From Alphaproteobacteria bacterium CG11_big_fil_rev_8_21_14_0_20_39_49 (lineage in GTDB: Bacteria > Pseudomonadota > Alphaproteobacteria > Rickettsiales > UBA6187), in NCBI GenBank assembly GCA_002787635.1, contig PCXK01000015.1:1-64000 (forward strand): 64,000 bases of DNA, read 5' to 3'. Within the stretch, counting starts at the first letter, position 1; every line of letters begins with the position of its first letter. Shown piece by piece: positions 28,561 through 36,991 of this stretch. The notes under the pieces are model-generated. The model saw only the letters and a program-made list of their open reading frames with translations. It searched no databases and had not been told where the DNA came from. A program made the translations under genes and the position numbers.

Positions 28561-29022
28561 ATGACGCAAAGCAAAGAAACTATAGTTGGAATTGAAGAAA
28601 TAATACAAATGATACCGCATAGATATCCTATTTTACTGATAGATAGGATAGTCAGTTTTACTCCTGATGATTCTATGGTAGCCTTGAAGAATGTTACTTT
28701 TAATGAACCCCACTTTATGGGGCATTTTCCCGATAAACCGATTATGCCAGGTGTTTTGATAGTTGAAGCTATCGCACAGGCATCTGCCGTCTTTACGGTA
28801 AAGACCCTTGGCGACGAGGCAAAAGGCAAACTGGTATATTTCATGTCTATTGATTCCGCAAAATTCAGGAAGCCTGTAGTTCCGGGGGATAGCATGTATC
28901 TGGAAGTAAAAAAACTACAGAACCGTAAATCGGTATGGAAATTTTCAGGGGTGGCAACCGTGGAAGGACAGAAAGTTGCAGAAGCAACCGTAACCGCAAT
29001 GTTAATGGATCCAAATGAATAA
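28561..29022 (+). CDS. fabZ: 3-hydroxyacyl-ACP dehydratase FabZ
   Basis: The 153-residue hot-dog-fold protein has the catalytic His in NEPHFMGHFPDKPIMPGVLIVEA, with the following helix carrying the catalytic Glu. It dehydrates 3-hydroxyacyl-ACP in fatty acid elongation and competes with LpxA/LpxD for hydroxyacyl-ACP. Its stop overlaps the lpxA start by 8 bp. Confidence 0.96.
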   Translation: MTQSKETIVGIEEIIQMIPHRYPILLIDRIVSFTPDDSMVALKNVTFNEPHFMGHFPDKPIMPGVLIVEAIAQASAVFTVKTLGDEAKGKLVYFMSIDSAKFRKPVVPGDSMYLEVKKLQNRKSVWKFSGVATVEGQKVAEATVTAMLMDPNE

Positions 29023-29830
29023 AATTCACGCAACCGCTATAATAGAAGATGGCGTAAAACTCGGTAATAATGTTGAAATAGGTGCTTACACAGTTGTGGG
29101 TGCAAATGTTGTAATAGGCGATAATGTCAGGATTTATTCGCATGTAGCCGTTGACGGAAATACAACGATAGGCGAGGGGACTAGTATATTCCCGTTCGCA
29201 TCTATCGGTCATATTCCTCAGGATTTAAAGTTCAAGGGTGAAAAATCAACATTGGTGATAGGCAAGAATAATACTATACGTGAGCATGTAACCATGAATC
29301 CGGGGACACAAGGTGATGCTATGACGACTATCATCGGAGATAACTGCCTGTTTATGGTGGGGTCGCATGTGGCACATGATTGTGTGGTGGGTAACAATGT
29401 GATTTTGGCTAATAACGCAACACTTGCAGGGCATGTAAAGGTTGGTGATTTTGCTGTGATAGGCGGCTTAGCGGCAATACATCAGTTTGTGCGGATAGGG
29501 CATCATGCAATGATAGGCGGTATGTCGGGTATTGAAAATGATGTGATACCTTACGGTCAGGCTATGGGTGAAAGGGCGAATTTATGCGGTCTTAATCTTG
29601 TAGGGCTAAAACGCGGTAATTTCAAACGTGAGGAAATACATACTTTAAGAAATGCCTATCGTTTGATATTCTCACAAGAGGGAACATTGCAGGAGCGTAT
29701 GGAAGATGCTGCCGAGATGTTCAAGGATAATAGCGGTGTAAAAGAGATTATAGAGTTCATAAGGACAAATAGCTCAAGGGCAATATGCCAGCCAAAACAT
29801 GATAGTGTGAAAAACGCAGATGCAGCATGA
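29015..29830 (+). CDS. lpxA: UDP-N-acetylglucosamine acyltransferase
   Basis: The 271-residue beta-helix acyltransferase starts MNKIHATAIIEDGVKLGNNVEIGAYTV in the LpxA manner. It has the catalytic His in VGSHVAHDCVVGNN and GMSGIENDVIPYG, then a helical C-terminal domain. It catalyses the first step of lipid A synthesis. It overlaps fabZ and lpxI, so the three are translationally coupled. Confidence 0.96.
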   Translation: MNKIHATAIIEDGVKLGNNVEIGAYTVVGANVVIGDNVRIYSHVAVDGNTTIGEGTSIFPFASIGHIPQDLKFKGEKSTLVIGKNNTIREHVTMNPGTQGDAMTTIIGDNCLFMVGSHVAHDCVVGNNVILANNATLAGHVKVGDFAVIGGLAAIHQFVRIGHHAMIGGMSGIENDVIPYGQAMGERANLCGLNLVGLKRGNFKREEIHTLRNAYRLIFSQEGTLQERMEDAAEMFKDNSGVKEIIEFIRTNSSRAICQPKHDSVKNADAA

Positions 29831-30644
29831 TACGAAATTCTCAAAAATAGGTCTGATAGCGGGCAACGGTGACCTGCCTGAAAAAATAATTAGCCAGTGC
29901 ATCAACTCAGGCATAGATGTTTTCGTTATCTTAATAACCGATAATCTGCCCAGTTCCATAAGTAAAGTCCAAAGTGTTAAGCTTAATATAGGTTCTGTCG
30001 GAAAAGCTATAAAAACCTTAAAAGAAGAGAAGGTGGAGCAGGTAGTTTTTGCCGGTGGACTCAAAAGACCCAAATTGCTATCGCTTAGTCTGGACGCAGG
30101 CGGTATAAAATTGTTGGCAAGGATAACCAAAGCGAAGTTCAACGGTGACAATAAATTGCTGACTACCGTTATAGGATTCTTTGAAGATAACGGTTTTGAA
30201 ATAGTAGGTGCTGATGAGATATTAGAAGATGCTCTTGTCACTATGGGGCAGCTAGGCATGGTTAAACCTGACCAAAGGCAAAAAGAGGATATTGAGGTAG
30301 GAAAAGAAATTGCCAAAAAAATAGGTGAACTTGATATAGGGCAAAGCGTAATAGTACAGGACGGTGTTGTTATAGGCGTTGAGGCAATTGAAGGAACCGA
30401 CGGGCTTATACAAAGATGCAGCGAACTGCAAATGGAGAAAAAAGGCGGTGTTCTGGTAAAGGTGAAAAAACCCGGTCAGGATAGCAGGGTGGACTTGCCG
30501 ACGATAGGACCTGTCACCATTATGAAAGCGTATGAAAACGGTTTGTCAGGTATTGCCGTTGAAGCCGGAGGGGCTTTGATAATCGACAAAGAAGAGGTTA
30601 TCAAAATGGCGGATGAATACGGATTGTTTTTAATCGGGGTTTAG
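29820..30644 (+). CDS. lpxI: UDP-2,3-diacylglucosamine pyrophosphatase LpxI
   Basis: The 274-residue protein begins with KIGLIAGNGDLPEKI and contains VVFAGGLKRPKLLSL and a C-terminal domain (DUF1009) with LPTIGPVTIMKAYENGLSGIAVEAGG. These are hallmarks of LpxI, which replaces LpxH in alphaproteobacteria and makes lipid X. It starts 11 bp before the lpxA stop. lpxB does not follow; a family B repeat does. Confidence 0.95.
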   Translation: MQHDTKFSKIGLIAGNGDLPEKIISQCINSGIDVFVILITDNLPSSISKVQSVKLNIGSVGKAIKTLKEEKVEQVVFAGGLKRPKLLSLSLDAGGIKLLARITKAKFNGDNKLLTTVIGFFEDNGFEIVGADEILEDALVTMGQLGMVKPDQRQKEDIEVGKEIAKKIGELDIGQSVIVQDGVVIGVEAIEGTDGLIQRCSELQMEKKGGVLVKVKKPGQDSRVDLPTIGPVTIMKAYENGLSGIAVEAGGALIIDKEEVIKMADEYGLFLIGV

Positions 30645-30651
30645 GAAAAAT

Positions 30652-30834
30652 ATAGTCATTTTGAATTTAATTTGGGTATTTGTCATGCTGAATTTATTTC
30701 AGCATCTCATTTTACTTTGAAAAGACCCTGAAACAAGTTCAGGGTGACACATCAACCATTAACATTAAATGTACACTTCCGAAAAATTTTACTAAATTTT
30801 TTCATAGTATGACAGGATTGGCAAAGTAAATTTA
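30652..30834. repeat. palindromic element family B, copy 3
   Basis: ATGCTGAATTTATTTCAGCAT, CCCTGAAACAAGTTCAGGG and AAAAATTTTACTAAATTTTTT are in the same order as copy 1 and nearly identical to it. It lies between lpxI and the ABC ATPase gene. Confidence 0.85.
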
Positions 30835-30864
30835 GAGGCTAAACACATTCGGATATAAGTAAAA

Positions 30865-31800
30865 ATGACAAAAACAGCAGCAATAAAAGTTGAAGGATTA
30901 TATAAGGCTTATAAGCTTAAAAAAGGCGGCGATAAGGTTGCACTTAACCATATTGACCTTGAAATCCCCGAAGGTTCTTTCTTCGGGTTGCTAGGACCAA
31001 ATGGAGCGGGTAAGTCCACTTTTATAAATATTCTGGCAGGTCTGGTAAACAAGACGGAAGGTAGTGTCAGCATATGCGGTCATGATATCGATAAGCAGAC
31101 AAAAGCCGCACGCAGGGCTATCGGGGTTGTGCCGCAGGAGTTGGTGCTTGACCCGTTCTTCCCTCCGTTTGAGGCACTGGAAAATACCGCAGGATATTAT
31201 GGCGTACCGAAAAATAAACGCAGAACCATGGAAATAATCGAAGCTGTGGGCTTAGGCGATAAGGCATTTTCTCCGGCAAGAAGGCTTTCAGGCGGTATGA
31301 AACGCAGATTGTTAATAGCAAAGGCACTGGTGCATTCCCCGAAGGTACTTGTTCTTGATGAGCCGACCGCAGGCGTGGATGTGGAGCTTAGAACCCAGCT
31401 TTGGGAATATGTAACAAAGCTGAATAAGGAGGGCACGACCGTAGTGCTTACCACGCACTATCTGGAGGAAGCCGAGGAGCTTTGCGATAAGATAGCGGTC
31501 ATTAATCACGGTAAGATAATTGCTAACGACACTAAAAAGAACGTGATGAAAATAATAGACCGCAAGAAAATAATTATTGTGGGTAACGAGCCGTTCAAAG
31601 AAGTGCCGAAGGAACTTGGCGGATATAATGTAACTATCAATGCCGAAGGCAGCCTTGAAATAGAATATAATACTTCAAAGATATCCATAGACCGGATATT
31701 GCAAGATGTTACTAAATCAAAAATAACCATACGTGACCTGTCCACCGAAGAGGCAGACCTTGAGGAAATATTCAAATATCTGACTGCTAAAGTTGCTTAG
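30865..31800 (+). CDS. ABC transporter ATP-binding protein (ABC-2/drug-export type)
   Basis: The 311-residue ATPase has Walker A GPNGAGKST, signature LSGGMKRRL, Walker B VLVLDEPTAGVD and the switch His in TTHYLEEAEELC, followed by a C-terminal extension of about 80 residues as in DrrA/YadG-type proteins. Such ATPases pair with an ABC-2 permease. No permease gene is adjacent, which is unusual, so the partner must be elsewhere. Confidence 0.92.
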   Translation: MTKTAAIKVEGLYKAYKLKKGGDKVALNHIDLEIPEGSFFGLLGPNGAGKSTFINILAGLVNKTEGSVSICGHDIDKQTKAARRAIGVVPQELVLDPFFPPFEALENTAGYYGVPKNKRRTMEIIEAVGLGDKAFSPARRLSGGMKRRLLIAKALVHSPKVLVLDEPTAGVDVELRTQLWEYVTKLNKEGTTVVLTTHYLEEAEELCDKIAVINHGKIIANDTKKNVMKIIDRKKIIIVGNEPFKEVPKELGGYNVTINAEGSLEIEYNTSKISIDRILQDVTKSKITIRDLSTEEADLEEIFKYLTAKVA

Positions 31801-31931
31801 TTATAATAAATGCTAAGTTCGTATCTTATAAGAGAAACGTAAATGAATTTATTTTACGTAAAAAAACACTTGCACAATTCTTTCTATTTATCTATAAAGC
31901 TAGAAAGTTAAAATAATCGCATGGTTATACA

Positions 31932-32087
31932 ATGAAAGTTCTTATGATAGTAGTTAATATATTAAGTTTTCATCAGCAGGATATGCAGATACAAACTAAG
32001 GTTACTTCAATGGAGGAATGTCAGTATATGCAGGCAAACCCGCAATATAACTCTTCTATAGAATGCGTACCGTTGGTTAATTTATAG
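31932..32087 (+). CDS. small hypothetical protein (51 residues)
   Basis: A short frame starts at ATG 31932 and encodes a hydrophobic start (MKVLMIVVNILSF) followed by TSMEECQYMQANPQ and IECVPL with two Cys. The layout of a short hydrophobic leader followed by a small Cys-containing domain suggests an exported miniprotein. No ribosome site stands out. Tentative. Confidence 0.4.
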   Translation: MKVLMIVVNILSFHQQDMQIQTKVTSMEECQYMQANPQYNSSIECVPLVNL

Positions 32088-32097
32088 TTTTTGCTAA

Positions 32098-32451
32098 TCA
32101 AACGTCCCTATGGTTTTGGGCGTTTTGTCTTTCTTGTGCAATTTGCTCACCGTAGGACAATATTTTATTTATGGTGTTAATGGCTGTGCAAGACGCTAAA
32201 TATCCGGCAATAGCCATATTTGAATTTGTAGGCAATCCTGATTGCTTACAAATTTGCTCACCGATTAATACGCCTGTAACAATGCCGCATGCAGTATTTT
32301 CCCGTCCGGCTATATCCTGTATTTCGTTGTGTTGTCTAAAACCTTGGTACAAACTCGCCGTTAGTAGTCCTCCTGCCGTACCGAAAGCCGTCATAACCGC
32401 TAAAGAGGTTACGGTGTTGCCATTATATAGGCTTTGTTCGTGAATTTGCAT
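32098..32451 (-). CDS. hypothetical protein with Gly/Ala-rich hydrophobic segments
   Basis: The 117-residue protein has three weakly hydrophobic segments rich in Ala, Gly and Thr (about residues 14-35, 50-65 and 78-95), and a charged Gln/Asn-rich tail. It could be a small membrane protein. No family is recognised, and it stands alone between two unrelated transcription units. Confidence 0.5.
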   Translation of the reverse strand: MQIHEQSLYNGNTVTSLAVMTAFGTAGGLLTASLYQGFRQHNEIQDIAGRENTACGIVTGVLIGEQICKQSGLPTNSNMAIAGYLASCTAINTINKILSYGEQIAQERQNAQNHRDV

Positions 32452-32603
32452 TATATATCCTTAATTTTAGAAGATTAATTCAGTAAATAATTATATAAGG
32501 AACACCATGGAGTGTAAATTTAAAAAACTTGTTGGGGAAAAAACAAAAATGTAATATAATCAAAAAATTAGATATTTTTTGATTATATTACAAGAGGATA
32601 AGA

Positions 32604-33167
32604 ATGAGTGCGGAAATAATCTTAGGCATAATAGTTTTAGCATTGATAGCATTTCTTATAATGCTATACAACCGTCTGGTAAAGCTGCGTCAGAACCGTA
32701 AGAACGCATTTTCAGATATTGATGTACAGCTTAAACAAAGATATGACCTTGTCCCACAGCTTGTAAATACTGTAAAAGGCTATGCCGAGCATGAGTCGAA
32801 AGTGTTTGAGGAAGTAACAAAAATGCGCGCCAGAATCGATTCAAACGCTCCGGTGGCAGAAAGAGCTGCTGCCGAATCTGCTTTAGGCAACGCCATGATG
32901 AACCTTTTTGCCGTAGCGGAAAATTATCCCGACTTAAAAGCCGATTCAAATTTCAGGCATTTGCAGACGGAGCTTTCAGATATTGAAAATAAAATAGCCT
33001 CTGCCCGACGCTTCTTTAATAATGCCACTAATGAGCTTAATACGGCATGTGAACAATTTCCTTCTGTTTTGGTCGCCAAAATGTTCGGTTTTAAACAAGA
33101 GGAATTTTTTGATGTCGGTGATGATGAAAGGGAGAAAATCGAAACCGCTCCTGAAGTTAAATTCTAG
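32604..33167 (+). CDS. lemA: LemA family protein
   Basis: The 187-residue protein has an N-terminal TM segment (about 4-24) and the LemA helical bundle with NRKNAFSDIDVQLKQRYDLVPQLVNTVKGYAEHE, the strongest family signature, and ARRFFNNATNELNTACEQFPS. Its role is not settled. The pairing with an HtpX-like M48 protease 9 bp downstream is common in bacteria and points to a membrane quality-control unit. Confidence 0.93.
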   Translation: MSAEIILGIIVLALIAFLIMLYNRLVKLRQNRKNAFSDIDVQLKQRYDLVPQLVNTVKGYAEHESKVFEEVTKMRARIDSNAPVAERAAAESALGNAMMNLFAVAENYPDLKADSNFRHLQTELSDIENKIASARRFFNNATNELNTACEQFPSVLVAKMFGFKQEEFFDVGDDEREKIETAPEVKF

Positions 33168-33176
33168 GATATATCA

Positions 33177-34085
33177 ATGCAACACGGTATAGGTTTACAA
33201 TCTAGTATCTGGAATAATAATCTCAAATCCATGTTCTTGCTGTTAAGCTTCCCGTTCGTTATTTTGGGAATGTGCTGGGCTGTGTTCTTTGCAATGACGG
33301 GAACAGTGCAGGAAGCAAACAAGATGGCAACGGACGGTTTTGTTTTTGTTGTAATGGGTGTTGTCATATGGTTTGTAATTGCATGGTTCTCACATCAAAG
33401 CCTGATAAACAAAGAAACGCACGCCAGACCTTTGGAGAGAAAAGAAAACCCGAAGGTTTATAATCTTCTTGAGAATCTTTGTATAAGCCGAGGCATAACC
33501 ATGCCTAAATTATTCATTATAGATTCTGAAGCCCTGAATGCTTATGCCAGCGGTATAAGCGAAAAAACATATGCCGTTACGCTTACCCGCGGGATAATAG
33601 AAAAACTCGAAGATGACGAGCTTGAAGCCGTAATAGCCCATGAGCTTGCCCATATAATTAACCGTGATGTACGCCTGCTTATAGTTTCCATAATATTCGT
33701 AGGTATTATAAGCGTAATAAGTGAAATGCTGGTAAGAAGTGTTTTCCGAGGGTTCTCCGGTCGCAAAAGTGACAACGGCAAAGGGCAGATAGTGATGATA
33801 TTAATAGTGATAGCCGTTGCTGCAATAGGGTATTTATTATCGATACTTATAAGGTTTGCACTTTCAAGGCGAAGGGAGTTTTTGGCAGATGCCGGTGCGG
33901 TTGAGCTTACCAAGAACAGCGATGCACTTGTAAGGGCGTTGCAGAAAATATCGGGTAATTCAAATATTGAAGGCGTTGATGATGACGTAAAGCAAATGAT
34001 GATAGATAATCAGGTGTCATTCTTGGGTATGTTTGCTACACATCCCCCTATCAATGACAGGATAGCGGTTCTAAAAAATTATTGA
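33177..34085 (+). CDS. htpX: HtpX-like M48 family zinc metalloprotease
   Basis: The 302-residue protein has two N-terminal TM segments, HELAH at residues 155-159 (HExxH zinc motif), two further TM segments, and the third ligand region RRREFLADAGAVELTKN. It ends with THPPINDRIAVL as in HtpX. It degrades misfolded membrane proteins. It is probably cotranscribed with lemA. Confidence 0.9.
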   Translation: MQHGIGLQSSIWNNNLKSMFLLLSFPFVILGMCWAVFFAMTGTVQEANKMATDGFVFVVMGVVIWFVIAWFSHQSLINKETHARPLERKENPKVYNLLENLCISRGITMPKLFIIDSEALNAYASGISEKTYAVTLTRGIIEKLEDDELEAVIAHELAHIINRDVRLLIVSIIFVGIISVISEMLVRSVFRGFSGRKSDNGKGQIVMILIVIAVAAIGYLLSILIRFALSRRREFLADAGAVELTKNSDALVRALQKISGNSNIEGVDDDVKQMMIDNQVSFLGMFATHPPINDRIAVLKNY

Positions 34086-34303
34086 TTTGTTTGGCGAGAA
34101 GTAGGGTGTGCAAAGTTCACCTAATAAACTTCTAAAAAAATCTCATTTAATTATTGATTAACTATTATTATATATAATTCATATTGTTTTATAGTATTTA
34201 TCATTTTGATTTAATAGCATAAATACAAAGCAAAAACACTATACTTGCACTTTTAAACTTTTTGTTTATCTTAATTTTTTAAATTTTTTCAAAGAAGGAA
34301 GGA

Positions 34304-35215
34304 ATGCCTGATTTTTTAGATTTAGATAAGATATCACCTGATGACCTGAGGGACATAATATCCCTCGCCAAAGATATGAAGGGAAAGCTAAAGGAAGGTG
34401 AAGTGCAGATGCCGCTGACAGGCAGCCAGCTTGCCATGATATTTGAAAAACCTTCAACACGTACCCGTACTTCATTCGAAGTCGGTATCAACCAGCTTGG
34501 CGGTAACAGTATTATTTTAAATACCAATGACAGCCAGCTCGGCAGGGGCGAGCCTGTTTCCGATACCGCTTGTGTATTATCAAGATATGTCGATATAATA
34601 ATGATACGCTGCTTTTCGCACGATACGTTGCTTGAGCTTGCAAAACACGCTTCGGTTCCTGTAATTAACGGGCTGACAGATTATAGCCACCCCTGTCAGG
34701 TAATGGCGGATATAATGACATTTGAAGAACATAAAGGTGATATAAAAAATAAAAAAGTTGCATGGGTAGGAGATGCTAATAATGTTACTACATCATGGGT
34801 ACATGCTGCGGTGAAGCTGGGTTTTGAACTTAGTATCGCAACTCCTGAGGCTCTAAAACCTTCGGAGGAACTGTGTAAATGGTTTAAAGAAAATAACGGT
34901 AAGGTTTCATTGACCGTAAAACCCGAAGAAGCAGTAGCCGATGCCGATCTTGTTACTACCGATACATGGGTCTCAATGGGTGACAAAGATGCGGAAAAAA
35001 GAATTAAGCTGCTTACACCTTATCAGGTAAATGATAGAATAATGGGGCTTGCGAAGAAAGATGCCATATTTATGCATTGTCTTCCTGCCCATAGGGGAGA
35101 AGAGGTATCCGGCAGTGTAATAGACGGAAAACAGTCGGTTGTATTTGATGAAGCTGAAAACAGGTTGCACATACAGAAGGCTATTATAATTTGGTGCTTG
35201 AAAAAAACACTTTAA
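34304..35215 (+). CDS. argF: ornithine carbamoyltransferase
   Basis: The 303-residue enzyme has the carbamoyl-phosphate motif [11 protein letters not shown], the HPCQ motif ([10 protein letters not shown]) and the ornithine-site [11 protein letters not shown]. It makes citrulline in arginine synthesis or, in reverse, in arginine breakdown. GAAGGAAGG lies just before the ATG. It is followed within about 20 bp by virB8 and virB9, an odd neighbour for a metabolic gene; no other arg genes are present. Confidence 0.95.
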   Translation: MPDFLDLDKISPDDLRDIISLAKDMKGKLKEGEVQMPLTGSQLAMIFEKPSTRTRTSFEVGINQLGGNSIILNTNDSQLGRGEPVSDTACVLSRYVDIIMIRCFSHDTLLELAKHASVPVINGLTDYSHPCQVMADIMTFEEHKGDIKNKKVAWVGDANNVTTSWVHAAVKLGFELSIATPEALKPSEELCKWFKENNGKVSLTVKPEEAVADADLVTTDTWVSMGDKDAEKRIKLLTPYQVNDRIMGLAKKDAIFMHCLPAHRGEEVSGSVIDGKQSVVFDEAENRLHIQKAIIIWCLKKTL

Positions 35216-35235
35216 ATATAGTAAACTGAGTTACC

Positions 35236-36003
35236 ATGAAGAATCAGGATAAAGAAATTGCACAAAAGATAAAAGACGGGTCATATTTCAATGATGCGCA
35301 TGAATGGTATATGCAGCGATACATAACGGTTGTAACCGAAAGGTCTTTCCTTATAATATTAGCCGGCATATTTTGTATTTGTTTTATCCTTCTATCTTTA
35401 AATCTATCGGCTATAATAGATAAAACTCCAAAAGTACCGTTGCCTATAGAAGTGGATAACTCAACCGATTATTTTTCATTCATAAAACCTATCGCCAAAA
35501 AAGAGGAAACCACTCAGGAAGCCATGGCGAGGTATTTCATAGAGGATTATGTAAAAACACGTGAGGAATATCTACCGGATGAGATGTACGGTGAGAAATT
35601 CCAGTATAAAATGAAAAAAGTTAAAAGTACGTCATCTAAGAAAGTTCTTAATGAGTATATGAACTACATGAACGACCTTAACCCGTATAGTCCTGTTGCA
35701 AGATATAAGGATCATACCGAGCGTGCTATAAAGATCAGGAGCGTTGAGTTTATCGGAGACGATAAAACATCAGGTCAGGCGAGGGTTTTATTTACCGCAA
35801 CAGTGATAGAGCCGAGGACTTCTGAAGAGCTTGAAGAAGAAAGGCTAAAAGAAGGAAAAGTTACAGGATACAAAAAAATTTCAAGAAGCAGTTGGGAAGC
35901 TACTGTACATTTTAGACTTCCTGATATAGAAACAATAGCCAGAACCGGTGCTCCGTTACGTTTTATAGTAAAATATTACGGAATAAGGTTGCTCGGTAAA
36001 TAA
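35236..36003 (+). CDS. virB8: type IV secretion system protein VirB8
   Basis: The 255-residue protein has a cytoplasmic N terminus (WYMQRYITVVTERSFLI), one TM segment at about residues 38-58, and a periplasmic NTF2-like domain ending with ETIARTGAPLRFIVKYYGIRLLGK. This is the bitopic layout of VirB8, an inner-membrane scaffold of type IV secretion. It is directly followed by virB9, and the pair VirB8-VirB9 occurs also in duplicated form in Rickettsiales. The rest of a vir cluster is not in the window. Confidence 0.88.
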   Translation: MKNQDKEIAQKIKDGSYFNDAHEWYMQRYITVVTERSFLIILAGIFCICFILLSLNLSAIIDKTPKVPLPIEVDNSTDYFSFIKPIAKKEETTQEAMARYFIEDYVKTREEYLPDEMYGEKFQYKMKKVKSTSSKKVLNEYMNYMNDLNPYSPVARYKDHTERAIKIRSVEFIGDDKTSGQARVLFTATVIEPRTSEELEEERLKEGKVTGYKKISRSSWEATVHFRLPDIETIARTGAPLRFIVKYYGIRLLGK

Positions 36004-36030
36004 TTTATTAAGGTTTTATTAAAGGTTTTA

Positions 36031-36813
36031 ATGATGAATTCATTTATATACGGATTGTTGATTTTTATAATATTTTTAGCACCAAATGCAAGCTGGGCAA
36101 TACAAAAGTCCAGACCTTTACCTATAGATAGCAGGTTGCGTGTCATTACCTACAACCCTAACGGCATTCACCATTACACAGGTTACTATAACTATCAGGC
36201 AAGTATCGTATTAGAAGATGGAGAAGAGGTAAGAACCATATCAATGGGTGATACCAAGTCATGGCAGATAGTGCCGCAAGGTAACCGTATATTCATAAAA
36301 CCGATAGCGGACAACCCTGAAGATGCCAATACTAATATGCTGCTAATTACAAGTAAGAGGACATATCACTTTATTTTACAGGCGGCTGAAGTCAGCGATG
36401 ATGGAATAAACGATCCTGAGCTGGTTTTCGAAACAAAGTTCCTTTATCCTGAAAGCAGTAATGAGGGTAAAAGTGCCGTACTACAATTCGGTAAACAAAA
36501 AAAAGGACCTGACCTGAGCGAGCCTGAAAAATACAATTTTAATTACACTATTTCCGGTTCGGAGCTTGTTGAGCCGTTACGTGTCTTTGACGACGGTGAA
36601 TTTACATTCTTCCAGTTCAAAGATGTAAATGCAGACCTTCCTGCATTTTTCCTTGTCGATTCCAGAGGGGAAGAGGAGCTTGTGAATTATCGTATTGCAG
36701 GCGATTATATTGTAATTGAAAGGGTCACAAGTGTTTTTACACTAAGGCACGGTCAGGATGTAGTCTGCGTATTTAACGAAGCCAAACCTTTACCTAAAAA
36801 TAACATAATATAA
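36031..36813 (+). CDS. virB9: type IV secretion system protein VirB9
   Basis: The 260-residue protein has a signal peptide (about residues 1-23), the N-terminal domain with DSRLRVITYNPNGIHHYTGYYNYQASIVLEDGE and WQIVPQGNRIFIKPI, and the C-terminal beta-sandwich ending DVVCVFNE. Blocks match VirB9, which with VirB7 and VirB10 forms the outer-membrane core complex. It has the full length, so it could be functional. virB10 and virB11 do not follow; ilvB does. Confidence 0.9.
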   Translation: MMNSFIYGLLIFIIFLAPNASWAIQKSRPLPIDSRLRVITYNPNGIHHYTGYYNYQASIVLEDGEEVRTISMGDTKSWQIVPQGNRIFIKPIADNPEDANTNMLLITSKRTYHFILQAAEVSDDGINDPELVFETKFLYPESSNEGKSAVLQFGKQKKGPDLSEPEKYNFNYTISGSELVEPLRVFDDGEFTFFQFKDVNADLPAFFLVDSRGEEELVNYRIAGDYIVIERVTSVFTLRHGQDVVCVFNEAKPLPKNNII

Positions 36814-36896
36814 TTTATTAAAAGAACTTATAATTATATTGGTTAAAACGGTTTTTATTGACTTATCCACATAAAATATTACAATCCAACGCTTTT

Positions 36897-36941
36897 TATA
36901 GTATTTTCCATTTTATTTATAGTTACATGGAAAATACTATA
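36897..36941 (+). promoter_or_regulatory. 15-bp perfect hairpin in the ilvB leader
   Basis: TATAGTATTTTCCAT at 36897-36911 and ATGGAAAATACTATA at 36927-36941 are exact reverse complements, with a 15-base loop, about 50 bp before the ilvB start. It could be a terminator for virB9, a repressor site or part of an attenuator. No leader peptide rich in branched-chain codons is seen. Confidence 0.5.
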
Positions 36942-36991
36942 TTTAAAACACAATATAAAAAAATCAGATAGTTACTTAACAAGAGGGCAAA

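Noticed and set aside
18567-30834. CRISPR array made of the recurring hairpin repeats
   Set aside because: Copies are kilobases apart, about 180 bp long, in both orientations, and lack regular spacers. No cas genes are present.
34304-36813. A complete type IV secretion cluster
   Set aside because: Only virB8 and virB9 are found; the flanking genes are argF and ilvB.
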